From assembly GCA_040437565.1 (NCBI GenBank), contig JBDOQK010000005.1, positions 434,001-498,000 of the forward strand: a stretch of 64,000 nt of DNA, read 5' to 3'. Under the pieces are notes generated by a model. It saw only the letters and a list, made by a program, of their open reading frames with translations, ran no database searches and had not been told where the DNA came from. This document shows positions 9,905 through 21,200 of this stretch, piece by piece. The DNA comes from Albugo candida (taxonomy: Eukaryota; Oomycota; Peronosporomycetes; Albuginales). Position numbers and translations under genes: made by a program. The stretch's first letter is position 1. Each line of letters opens with the position of its first letter.

Positions 9905-12115
9905 TCACAACAATTCCATCTCTCGATATCCTCGCTCCAACTGTGCGTCAAACTGATTAAGCCATATCATGTCTAAAAATGGATTGGATCGTTTGCTCTT
10001 CATTCCGTCCTCCAAAACATGAATCAACTGCCGAATATGAAGCTTCCGATCCTTCCCGCAGCCTCGACTTTGTTCCACGGATGCATTACTGTACATCAAC
10101 ATAGGCATGGCTAGAGACCATTGCACCAGCTCATGAATCATACTCTCACGACAATCTGGAAGCTCGAGTTGTACCAAAGCTACGTACAATTCAGTCGCAT
10201 CGACAATCCCCATATCATCCTTATCCAGTGCTGTGAAAGTTTCGTAGATGCGTTTGCGATGTTTGTGCAATGAAACAAACGGTAAGCTCGACTTTGTCTT
10301 TTTGAACAACTGAGAACCGGCTTCGAGATACATCGAACCTCTACAATGACTTTCATCCTTTTGGGCCTGCTCAGGCTGCGAATTTTCTCTTTTAGCGATC
10401 CGCAAGATCTCTCCTAATTCCTCAACATCGATTTCACCATTCCCATCGTGATCAACATACGCACAAAAGGCTTGGCTTTGCTCTGCGGTCAGATATAAAT
10501 CCATTTGAGCCAATGCGTTGACCAGCTCTTGTGGAGATATACTCGAGCTGTTATCGGTGTCAAATAAGCGGAAGAAATCAGCAATTTGAAGCTGTCTCTG
10601 CTTCATGAATGTATCAATATGACGAGCAACCTCGTTGAATAAGTTGATTTCGTCATGCTTCTGTCTCTCCTTGCTTTGTCCAATTGCGTCAACTCCAAGT
10701 AAGCCATTTCTCCGTCTTCCGTCACAAGCAACTAAAAGCTTCCTTTTCGTAATTGTCTTCTCGGAATAGGCCTTTTGGTGGACTACCGAAGCAGCTTTGA
10801 TCCCTATTTTGGCTACATCGTTCTGATCTGGTAATTGTGCTTTGGTGATATCTGATGTTTTGGGCGTGATCTTGCAAAGCGATCTACTGTTACGCGATAG
10901 TCTCGAAGAAGATGGTGGTAGTCTCTTGTCGAGCGTCCTGATCTTGTCCTCAATTCCTTGTCCGGTTGTGTTTCCAGGCTGTTCGTGTAGCAGTTGATCG
11001 TCACATCGGCTTGGTTTTAGTCTCGTGCGTCGTTTATAGACACTTTGTCCTTTGTCACGGACTGGATGGATTTCATTCTGATATGAAGCTTCAGTTGTCG
11101 GGCGCACGGAATCCCTAAAAACTGGATCGAGATCGATTAGAGCCGAATTGTTGAGCTGAATTCGTACGCACCGGATATTTTTTTTGATGTATGGCTTTGA
11201 GGTCGGATAACAGAGACGTCACCCCCGAGAGAAAATCCGATCTCTTCCTGGTGCATTAAATCATTCAAACAGGCTGAGGCTTCCATTACAGCATGCATTC
11301 GACTGCTGTCTGAAGCAAAGACTTAATTTTGGCATGAAATTGTCGCTAGAAAACGTACCAACTCTTTCCATCCTTCTTGGGTATTCATTATAAACCAGTT
11401 CATACATTCCATCATCCAAATCGACGATGGTTCCTGCTTCTATTTTTCCATCAGTTGACTCGAACCAGAATTTGGTGCCTACGACATCAGCAGAAAGCCT
11501 GCTTGTATCGTCCAGAACCTTGTTGGTAAACGTAGAGATCGGTGGGGTGTCCGAAGCCTCGATCAAAGAGCTCTTCGATAAGAAAAGAGCCGATTGAGAC
11601 AGCCGTCGACGATGAATAAACCCGCGAGCCAACGCTTGTAACAAAAGCATTCCTCGGCGGAATGCAACTCCTAACGTGTATAAATAAGGTATTCCTGCGT
11701 GTAAAATCTTTCGCGAAGCCTCCGATTTGATACACTGATCCGCTGATGAATGCACCTCACACATTTGCCGTAAAAATAACAATGTAAATTCCACTTCCAC
11801 ACCTGCCAATACTTTGATTGGGCTGATCCACAGCAAGCAAGAGATTTCTTTGGAAATTGTCAGAACCAAGTCGACAAAGGCAAATGCGCAAACAAGAAAC
11901 GCTGCTTTGTCCTCCCGATCCACTAAATTCGTGATCGATAGCTGCTCCTGCGTGAATACACCATACTGTCCCAGGACTTCCACGAGTAACTTATGGAGAA
12001 AAAGAAAGGGTGGTCGTCGTAAAACCCAGCGATCCACAATGGTCGTATGAACTACTTTCAGTAGAGACTGATATGTGTGTTCGATGGCCAGATCGAATGC
12101 GTTGCATTGCTTCAT
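9905..12115 (-). CDS. IFT54/TRAF3IP1-type CH-domain protein fused to IQ, Tudor-like and EF-hand regions
   Basis: Three exons (12115-11359, 11309-11172, 11121-9905) with 49- and 50-nt introns (GTACGT...TTCAG, GTGCGT...CCAG) give exactly 704 codons, 703 residues. Residues about 10-130 match the N-terminal calponin-homology-like domain of IFT54/TRAF3IP1. The visible landmarks are RRPPFLFLHKLLVEVL, FTQEQLS..NLVDREDKAAFL and PIKVLAGVEVEFT..FLRQ. An IQ-like helix follows (LLLQALARGFIHRRRL, about 175-190), then a small Tudor/agenet-like stretch (GTKFWFESTDGKIEAG, about 218). The last exon carries EF-hands: DTDNSSSISPQE, DHDGNGEIDVEE and a weaker DKDDMGIVDATE. The family is ciliary, and its tubulin-binding CH domain suggests a flagellar or microtubule role with calcium sensing. 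Classical IFT54 has a coiled-coil C-terminus instead, so orthology is uncertain. Confidence 0.8.
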
Positions 12116-12172
12116 GTGGATGCATCAACGTGGACTCATAACAAGTGATGTTTCACCAGAATTTCGCTAATT

Positions 12173-13774
12173 TTAGACACGGAATGGAATTCGCTGTCGA
12201 GCGACTTTCGCGGTAACTCGATGCTGAAGGCTTGCCTTGGTCGGTTCCAGGAAACGCTGCTTGAACGCAGCTTGTGGTCGATCCGCATTGTGTTTTTTTG
12301 TACCCGGATTGATTTTCAGTGCTCTATTTGCTCTCGTTTCTGCACGTTGCTGAGAAGATTCTGTGATTTGAACACGTATCGGTAGTTTGCCACTAAAAGG
12401 GCCTGAAGTCGGACTCAAATTGATTCCACTTTTATTCGATTTGCCTGGTTTTCGGATAGTCTCTTTCGATTTGAGAGGAGATCTCACCTTTGTACGCGAA
12501 TCTCCTTCCAACCTCTGAGATGATTCTTTTGAAGGTTCTTGTTCCATGGTACCATTCAAGCGGGGCAGCTCAATACTTTGTTGCTCACAGATGGAAGGAT
12601 TCTCCAAGCTTCTATGATCTGATGGTTCTATCTGAACGCTTTTGGATGCTACGTTTTTCGCTCTAGTTTCCTTCGATCGCAATTTCTGAAGAAGTGTCTT
12701 TTGCCGTACCCGAATTCGTTCTGATAATTCCAAGGACTCCTGCAAGACAGAGCAGTGCTGTTTTAACGATGCGCACACTTCTTTGTACTTTGTGAGTTTT
12801 TTTCTCTTCTTTTCTGACTCGGCGAACTGCATTTTGACCTAAATAAGTCGTCACAAAAGATAAAATGTCATTAAAACGGGTACCACGATGAAATTGTGTA
12901 AACAACCTTTTTCAGCTCTGCACGCAATTGATCACGTTGCCTCCGACACTCTCGAAGCTGCTGGAGAGTCGAGCTCAGTGTATCTTTCGATTTGGATCGA
13001 GAAACACCCGTAAAACTATCTGATCGCCATACGTAAGAATCACTCGACANNNNNNNNNNNNNNNNNNNNNNNNNNNNNNNNNNNNNNNNNNNNNNNNNNN
13101 NNNNNNNNNNNNNNNNNNNNNNNNNNNNNNNNNNNNNNNNNNNNNNNNNCTTTCGATTTGGATCGAGAAACACCCGTAAAACTATCTGATCGCCATACGT
13201 AAGAATCACTCGACATATAAGCTTTATCACCTCACTTGCCTCTTTGTACCTGTTTCCTCAGTCTTCTGTCTCCACACGCAATATCTCTCGTTCGATTTAT
13301 ATCGCAAATCTTAGGCGATCGTTCTCCATTGCAATTGCGACGAACTGTGTCGTCTTTTCGTGCGTTTCCCAATTCTTTTATCGCTTTCTTCAGTTTGATC
13401 GATGCTTTGAATGAACTCTGCTCTGTGAATCCAATTTCCGGCTCAATTTCAAACGCTGAACCTCGTAATTTTAGTGTCAATTGGCTAACGTCACGTTGTA
13501 GCTCCTCTAAACGCGACTGTAGACGATTATTTTCACGTTTTCTCTGTTGTTGTTTGGCTCCTTCCGCGCTTTGAACGTCAATAGAGTACTCTTGTGATTC
13601 AGAGAATTCAAGGGGTAAGTCAACGACTTCGTCTACCGAATGGATACGGCATTGGTGAGTCCTTTCTTTCGGTAAATTGCAATTCATTATGGAGGATGAA
13701 GTTTGGCCATTATCATCATTTTCATTGCAAAATGATGGCGAGCTCCGTTTACTATGCGCTGCCGAATCGCGCAT
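12173..13774 (-). CDS. Coiled-coil, basic protein of unknown function; split by gap 2
   Basis: The ATG at 13774 opens MRDSAAHSKRSSPSFC. A first exon has a coiled coil (KRENNRLQSRLEELQRDVSQ). A second segment includes SSDSYVWRSDSFTG and a heptad run LQQLRECRRQRDQLRAELKK. A 65-nt intron (about 12847-12911) leads into VKMQFAESEKKRKKLTKYKE and a long Lys/Arg/Ser-rich tail ending in RQRIPFRV at 12173. The first exon and SSDSYV are in the same frame but separated by one TGA (13237-13239 region). Either a small intron is missed there, or two genes abut. The second segment is also duplicated around gap 2 (12984-13049 equals 13150-13215). No family recognised; a cytoskeletal or centrosomal role would be guesswork. 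Confidence 0.6.
13050..13149. other. Assembly gap 2 (100 N)
   Basis: Flanked by an identical 66-base direct repeat (12984-13049 and 13150-13215), consistent with overlapping contig ends that were not merged. Confidence 0.9.
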
Positions 13775-13970
13775 CAGATCGAGGATATCCGCCTGGATTA
13801 ATGTGCTGACACTCCATCAGCTCATGATTGATTTTGCATTTGATTGAAATGGCTTCAATCAGCGTAATTGATAAAGATCACAGTGCAGTGCGTCAATCGT
13901 CTCATCCCTAATTGTATTGCAACAAGAGGCGAACTCATCCATTTACGAATCTAAAGCAGTTTTTTTCCAT

Positions 13971-15524
13971 CTACTTATCGCCTTGGTTTTTCTCTATTCG
14001 ATGTGATGCTCCAATCGCTTGCGTCACGTGCTCATAGCCGTCTCGTTGAAGTAACGCGATAAGATCCTTTTTTGCACGAGCTACCGCTAGTGGTCCATCA
14101 TATATCAAACAAGAGTACATTTGGACCAAGGTTGCTCCAGCTTTGATCTTGTCATAAACATCCTGACCCGTGGAAACACCGCCGACTCCAATGAGAGGTA
14201 TTTCACCTTTGGTCAAGCTGTACATATCGCTTAAAACCTTTGTTGATAGTTCACGAAGGGGAGCCCCGCTAAGACCTCCTGCTTCGTCTTTATGCTTACT
14301 ACAAAGAAAAGAGTGTCAATCGCTTTGAGACGGAAGGATGATGAGGGAAAGCAGCTCGTAAAATCACCTCTTCAAGAATGCAGGTCTTTGCAACGTTGTA
14401 TTGGATACGATCAGTCCATCCACATTGAGATCTAGAGCTACATCCGCAATATCCTGCTTGTCTTGGTTGTTAAGATCGGGTGCTATTTTCAATAGTAATG
14501 GGATTGCTCGATTTTCTTTTGTTGCTATTGCATCTCGAGCTTCATGAACACGTCTCAAAAGCTTTTCAAGTTGTTCTTTTCCTTGCAGAGATCGAAGTCC
14601 TGGCGTATTCGGCGATGATACATTAACTACCATATAATCTGCGAATTCGCCTAGTGCTTGGACTCCGGCGACATAATCTGCTGCAGCATCCTCCGTGCTT
14701 TTATTCTTACCCAAGTTGATTCCCAGAAGACCCGGCCGATGTCCTCGATACTCTTTTTGGTCCCTTTCAGTGCCAAGTGATAGCATATTGACAGCTTTAC
14801 GAGATTGATATTTGATCAACTCGCTTCGAACGGATTCCATCCCATCGCTATTAAACCCATATCGATTGATAATTCCCTTATCTTCCGGTAAGCGGAATAC
14901 ACGAGGCTTGGCATTCCCACTCTGCAACATCACGAATATGAACTTTCATATTTGTATGCAAAAGCTATTGCCAACAATTGTACCTGCGGATTGGGTGTAA
15001 CACTTCCAATCTCTACAAAACCAAAGCCGCAATCCAACACTCCTTCAATCGATACTGCGTTTTTGTCGAATCCAGCAGCCATCCCAATTGGATTTGGAAA
15101 CGACTTTCCAAAAGCTTGTATCCGTAGTATTTCCGGGTCGACTGCCGCATCCTATCAATCGATGTTTAGTGAGTCATCACTTCTTGCTGCTTCTCACCTT
15201 TGGAATCAGATTATTAGAAGTACAGAAAACAGCTAATTCATGAGCTTTTTCAGGGTCCAGAAACGTACGAATGAGTGGCATAATGACCGAATCTGATAAC
15301 TTTGCAATGAGCCAATGATGTATTTGGAACCCTTTATAATCGGCAAATGCAACAGCAACTGCACTTCCTGATAAAATTACGGTACTGTATGAAAGCCATT
15401 TTCGTTTAGGATTGTGATTGATGTGATTTTGCGATGAGAGTTTCCGAATATCCGCAGAGATCACGCATGCTCTCCATTTCCGGCTACTTAAAGCCACCGC
15501 ACGAAGCATACTTAACGAACGCAT
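13971..15524 (-). CDS. DHODH: Dihydroorotate dehydrogenase (class 2, mitochondrial)
   Basis: Fourth step of de novo pyrimidine synthesis, oxidising dihydroorotate with quinone in the inner mitochondrial membrane. Four exons with short introns lie near 15156-15198, 14931-14983 and 14299-14367. The start at 15524 gives a basic, hydroxylated presequence ([17 protein letters not shown]) followed by a TM helix ([17 protein letters not shown]). In-frame ATGs at 15566 and 15608 would overlap the divergent HDAC gene and add an unlikely acidic leader. Key blocks are [55 protein letters not shown] with the class 2 catalytic Ser, [25 protein letters not shown], and [14 protein letters not shown] followed by [16 protein letters not shown]. 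All FMN-site motifs are present. Confidence 0.95.
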
Positions 15525-15572
15525 GTGTAGGTGCGCTGACTTATCGAGAAGTTCGCTTTGCAACATTGGGTC
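15525..15572. promoter_or_regulatory. Very short divergent promoter between DHODH and HDAC
   Basis: Only 48 bases separate the likely DHODH start codon (minus, 15524) and the HDAC start codon (plus, 15573). Both 5' UTRs and core promoters must overlap here or reach into the neighbouring coding sequence. No TATA box is seen. Confidence 0.55.
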
Positions 15573-17215
15573 ATGGGTGGGAAGACTCGCGTCGCATACT
15601 TCTATCATCGTACGTTCTTGCGCCTCATTTCACGTATCGTGATTCAGTATTGATCGAGCTTCTTGATTAGCGGATGAAGGACATTTTTATTATGGCCCAG
15701 GTCATCCTATGAAGCCTCATCGCATGAAATTAACACATCATCTTGTTGTAAATTATGATCTGTATCGAAAAATGGATGTATTTGTACGTTTTTAATTGTC
15801 ATATTTGAGTGTACGAATAATTTGAAACCCGCCATTCGTACTCTTTATGCTTTAAGGAACCGCATTGGGCTTCTCCTGAAGAGATCAAAGCATTCCATAG
15901 TCCAGAATACATTGATTTTCTACAGCGCGTCACACCAACAAATCAGAAAGAATACGCACAAGAGTTGCAGAAGTGTATGTGTGCGCATACTCTGAGAGAT
16001 AAAAACACTGACATAGGCGATGTACAGTCAATTGTGGAGAATTTACAGATTGCCCTATTTTCGACGGAGTCTTCGACTTTTGTCGGATTTACTCTGGAGG
16101 CACACTTGACGCTGCTCATCGATTAAACCATGGGCTATGCGACATTGCAATCAATTGGGCCGGCGGATTACATCATGCAAAGAAGTCGGAGGGATCAGGA
16201 TTTTGTTATGTCAATGACATAGTACTTGGAATTTTAGAATTGCTGCGGTATCATCCGCGAGTGTTGTACATTGATATCGACGTTCATCACGGAGACGGAG
16301 TAGAAGAAGCTTTTTATGTAACTGATAGAGTCATGACGGTCTCCTTTCACAAATACGGCGACTTTTTTCCTGGTACTGGTGATATCAAGGACTTGGGAGC
16401 CAAAAACGGAAAGTATTATGCAGTCAATTTTCCATTATTGAGTGGTATGACGGACGAATCCTACACAAACATATTTAAACCCGTCATTGCGAAAGTTATG
16501 GAAACATTTCAGCCTTCAGCAGTGGTCTTACAATGTGGTGCCGATTCTTTGACCGGTGATCGATTGGGATGCTTTAACGTCACGACCAAAGGTACGTTAA
16601 AGCTTAGGGATTCATCGATTCTACTAACGTTCGGTTCAGGTCATGGGGAATGCGTTGACTTTGTCAAAAGCTATGGTTTGCCGCTTTTAGTTCTAGGAGG
16701 AGGCGGGTACACGATCCGTAATGTTGCGCGTGCTTGGGCATATGAGACAGCAGTTCTGTTGGGTGAAGAAGTCTCCAATAACATTCCGTACAATGACTAT
16801 TTTGAGTATTACGCTCCGTCTTTCAAGCTTCATTTGGATCCCGATCCTGAGCTCGAGAATGCAAACTCGAAAGAGTACATGGAAGATATAAAGTAAGCAT
16901 CCGTTCTCCGATGAATGATTTTTGATTGGTTTCAAATCCTGCAGAATCAGAATTTTTGAGAATTTGAGAGCGCTGGATGGTGCGCCTAGTGTACAAATGG
17001 CACAAGCACCTCCATCCATACTCACACGAGAAGAAGACGAAGATGCAGTAGATCCAGATACCCGAGCACCCGAACATGATAATCGTCGACAACCTGAAGC
17101 AGAGTTTTATACGAATGAAAATGATCAGGATCAATGTGAACCTTCCAACACAGAAAAAGATAGTAATCAGATGGACGCAGATCGAACATCTGCGACATCA
17201 ATGGAAGTCGATTAG
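15573..17215 (+). CDS. RPD3: Class I (RPD3/HDAC1-type) histone deacetylase
   Basis: Six exons (15573-15609, 15671-15783, 15857-15974, 16028-16591, 16640-16892, 16945-17215) sum to exactly 452 codons, 451 residues. The N-terminus [20 protein letters not shown] is split by the first intron, and [12 protein letters not shown] follows. The zinc and proton-relay residues are intact: [19 protein letters not shown] (tandem His), [16 protein letters not shown] (Asp/His zinc ligands), [13 protein letters not shown] and the GGGGYT loop with its Tyr. The tail is acidic and disordered, ending TSATSMEVD. It removes acetyl groups from histone lysines within Sin3/NuRD-type complexes. The fourth intron (16592-16639) lacks stops, so unspliced reading would insert about 16 residues inside the active-site half. 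Confidence 0.96.
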
Positions 17216-17284
17216 TCGGAGAACGAGGTGCAACCAATGCATCTGGTGATAGTGGCGACGTGAAGATCCCGCATTTATATAGTG

Positions 17285-18150
17285 TCAATTCGGGTTACTA
17301 AGTTGCTGAAGTCTTCGTTTCCGCTCTCGGTCCGCTTTCTCGATCTCAAACTGTCGCTGGTCAAGCCGTAGCAGGAAATTCTGCTTTTCCAGATATCCGT
17401 CTTTGATCGAATGACTAAGCTCGTCTGTAAGCTTGTGCTCTTCTTTGTACTGGTCCCAATCCAAAGATGTTTTTTCCATGGTAGAAAGCTTCTTGGTACC
17501 GTTCAAATTTGCAAGCACACGATCCAAAGCCGTCATCGAGTTGTTTTCATTCGCTTTAACCCGCTTTGATATCCTGAAAGAACAAAATACGTATTAGAGA
17601 CACTGATGTGACGTTGTTGATACGAAATAATACTTGTATTCGACGCCAGCAAACTCAACGACCTGCTCTATTCGAGTCTCCTGATCAGCATTTTGCATCT
17701 CGTGACGTCGCTTCCTTCTATCCAATCCCAAAACAGGCATTGTAAACTCCTGCAGCTTGTTTTTGTTCAACTTTTTTTTCGACGGCTGAAGTATCGACTG
17801 CATCAACTATGACAGCAACACGTTTAAAGCGCAATTAATCGACTAAAACAGAGTTGAGCATATGTCGCAAGTATTTGCCTTGTTCGCCTTTGTAGCGGCT
17901 TTTTCTGAAACGGCTGAATCCTTCTGCAGTTCATCCCACATTTGGGATGTTTTCACATCGCTTTGCACAGATGCATGTAATTCCTTCTCTGATTCTTCCC
18001 CACCACTGCTATCGCTTTCGTTTCTGTTCGGATCCACTACACAACATATAATGTGAGTCTCTCAAGCATAATGGCGATGTCTAGAAGCCTGAATATTGCC
18101 CTACATTCAGGAACATAATCTTCATCTTCTTCTTCGGACGCCGAATTCAT
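17285..18150 (-). CDS. SWC5: BCNT/CFDP1 (SWC5) chromatin-remodelling subunit
   Basis: Four exons. Exon 1 from ATG 18150 encodes MNSASEEEDEDYVP, the acidic EDEDYVP opening typical of CFDP1/SWC5 (H2A.Z-H2B contact). A charged linker follows (MDPNRNESDSSGGEESEKEL in the 17843-18037 exon). The 17594-17806 exon is basic (LDRRKRRHEMQNADQET and VVEFAGVEY). The last exon (to 17285) is the BCNT-C domain: STMEKTSLDWDQYKEEH, KDGYLEKQNFLLRLDQRQFE, IEKADRERKRR. In other eukaryotes it activates the SWR1/SRCAP complex for H2A.Z deposition. Its stop lies 69 bases from the HDAC stop on the opposite strand, so the two chromatin genes are convergent. Exact internal splice sites were not all resolved. Confidence 0.85.
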
Positions 18151-18214
18151 AAGTTTCCTTAATAGTGTACATTACACGAACCCAGTCTATTCGCGACTTG
18201 ATCTGGACACAAGT

Positions 18215-21200
18215 TCAAGCATCTCGAAGCGCAGCAAATGGATCATCGTCTTCTGCTTCCTTTGACGCAGTTTGAGAAGGTATTTCACACAGAGACTGAA
18301 TCTCATTGATACTGTCTGCTCTTGCCACAAAATCACGTAAATCGTTTCCCGCAAAAGGGTCGACAATGTCTCGTTCTTGCGCTTGTAACCCACTGATTGT
18401 CGTATTTCCTTCCGCGCCAATTGGAGCCAAAAAATGCTCTTCTTGAAACGGTAAATCGATATCAAGAAGATCAATTTGGCTTGAGCGATTGTTGACGTCA
18501 CTAAAGAGCTCGCTTTCTTCCCCATTCAAAAAGTCTAATCCTTCCATATTGTACTCTTCCGTCTGCATGGAATCCACATGCTCTGCGTCCGACGCAATGC
18601 ATCGAGCTCGAGTGCGCGTCACCATACCCGCGTTCTTAGACTTGAGCTCTAATACAAAAAGATGAATATCACCTTTGACTTCCTCGAGCACTTGAAGCAC
18701 ACGATGTCGTGCGACTGCCATTACTCCTACAACGACGTCAATGAGAGTGATACAATGACATTCCTATCAACGTACTGGAGAAAGATCCATAATTTGCATT
18801 CATTTCTTTCCAAAGATAATCAAACAGCAAAAACACTGCGTAGATCCAACAGCTCAGCGAGAAATATCGACAAATGGACGTGTGGTACCTTCACAAAATA
18901 TCATATAAAATGCATCCATTTCAGTGAAAAATGGCCAGTTGACACTTCGTTCACGACTCAATTCGCCATCCGAATTCCAGAAAAATCGAGCGACCAAACA
19001 TGTGAGATTGATCCCTACAGGACCCCAAGGATACGTGTGCTCGTGGGAGCCTGGAATCTGATGGGCAATCATGCTGGTTGCCTGCAGAGAAACGTCAATG
19101 GAATGATCAATAGGTTGGAGTCGTACCTGATGCTGATAGTGAGTGACGAAATAGAGCAAGCAATACAAGCTCAGCATGCCGCCAGCCCGAAAATCCGTGG
19201 TGGGATCAGGACGCTGGAAGCCCAGTCGACTCCAACTTTGTCCAATTCGTTCAAACTTTTCTTCAGGCGGTACGGACATGTCGATCAATACGTTTGTCGC
19301 TCTTTTCAAATGGTTTGCTTTCTTGTCGAGATGCATGGAAGCGTCATAGATGGCGAGCCAGAACTCGCGTAAGAGCTTCTCGTACGCTTGGTCGCCGCTG
19401 ATACACGGCTGCTTCAATTTGATGAAGCAGTATTGCATGCTGCAAAGTATCTCGTTTTCTGGCATATGAAGCTTCCCCGATCGGATCCACAGCTGCCCTT
19501 GGTTTCTTCCTTTCCCGGAGCGAACTTGACGTGTAAGAGCAGTCTGAATCGGCTTCTTCGCTCGGGCTAATGCTTCAGCCACTTGCTCACGAGCTTTTTT
19601 GTTCATATCGTTGATACTCTTACATCCATCCGCGATACCAAAGTGGAAAGCATACGCAATCATAGTGCCATCTTGGAACCCACAAACAACACAGCGCTCG
19701 TCATTGGAAAGACACATACTCGTGAGCTTTGATTCGCGTTTGCAGTCNNNNNNNNNNNNNNNNNNNNNNNNNNNNNNNNNNNNNNNNNNNNNNNNNNNNN
19801 NNNNNNNNNNNNNNNNNNNNNNNNNNNNNNNNNNNNNNNNNNNNNNNTGAAGCAGTATTGCATGCTGCAAAGTATCTCGTTTTCTGGCATATGAAGCTTC
19901 CCCGATCGGATCCACAGCTGCCCTTGGTTTCTTCCTTTCCCGGAGCGAACTTGACGTGTAAGAGCAGTCTGAATCGGCTTCTTCGCTCGGGCTAATGCTT
20001 CAGCCACTTGCTCACGAGCTTTTTTGTTCATATCGTTGATACTCTTACATCCATCCGCGATACCAAAGTGGAAAGCATACGCAATCATAGTGCCATCTTG
20101 GAACCCACAAACAACACAGCGCTCGTCATTGGAAAGACACATACTCGTGAGCTTTGATTCGCGTTTGCAGTCGATCCGTCTGGCTACCCTGGAAGGCGTC
20201 CGAGCATCACGCATCTCAATGGCCGTATCTCCGTCGGCTGTGGCTGTGATAAAGTACTCTCCGGAACGAGTGAAACACATGCCGCATTCCAGCAGAACCG
20301 AAGCACTTCCATCCGCTTTTTTGATGCGATCATGGCTGATGATCGTGCCATTCATCGACACAAGGAATAATTCCGAATGTGGGAGTTCTTCGTTCCTTCC
20401 AAATACGTCGGAATGCGACGATTGTGTGGCCAAATGAATCATCGTATCACCGTTTGATGAGATAATAAGCTGTCTCACTTGACCGAGAAAATCAGTGTTT
20501 CCAGGCACAGAAATAAGCTCGAGACGATGTAATGGGACTTCAGAACGCAATGAATGGATCAGCACTGTTGTCGCAGAAGAACTTGCAACGACATCGAGAT
20601 CCACATTCAGCGCAACCGCAGATACTGGAGATGTATGTCCACATAAAAGCACCCAAGGCAACCCACCAACCGGATACTCCTTCTTGGTGAACAAACGTCG
20701 AGGTCGTGTAGCAGCCAATTTCGATAGAGCCCACACCGAAACCGTGCAATCCTCACTTCCAAATGCCAATGCCAAATCCCCAGTGAAGTCGTCCTCACTA
20801 CGCGACATACAAAGTATTCGCTTCTTATGGAACGCAATCCGTTGTAATAACTCTCCATCCGCCGACCAATGAATCCTCCAGCTGCCGTCCCAATACCCGC
20901 AACTAATCATTTGCTCGTAAAACACCATACCGCCACGAACAGAGCATCCTTCCGGAAGCTTCCACCATTGATCAATATCCACAAACGAGAATGGACATGA
21001 TCGAGTTTGATCCGGAAGATTGTCGACATAACGTCGTGCCAGGACAAGTCCCGTATCATCACACGTGTACATGACAGTGCTGTGCTCGCTGCTTGTGCTA
21101 CTATGAGCTCCCATACCAGTTCCACTGCCAAGATTTGGGCTCGAATGACTCACAACACTTGTGATAAGACCATTCAGTATGATCGCACTGGAGAACCAAA

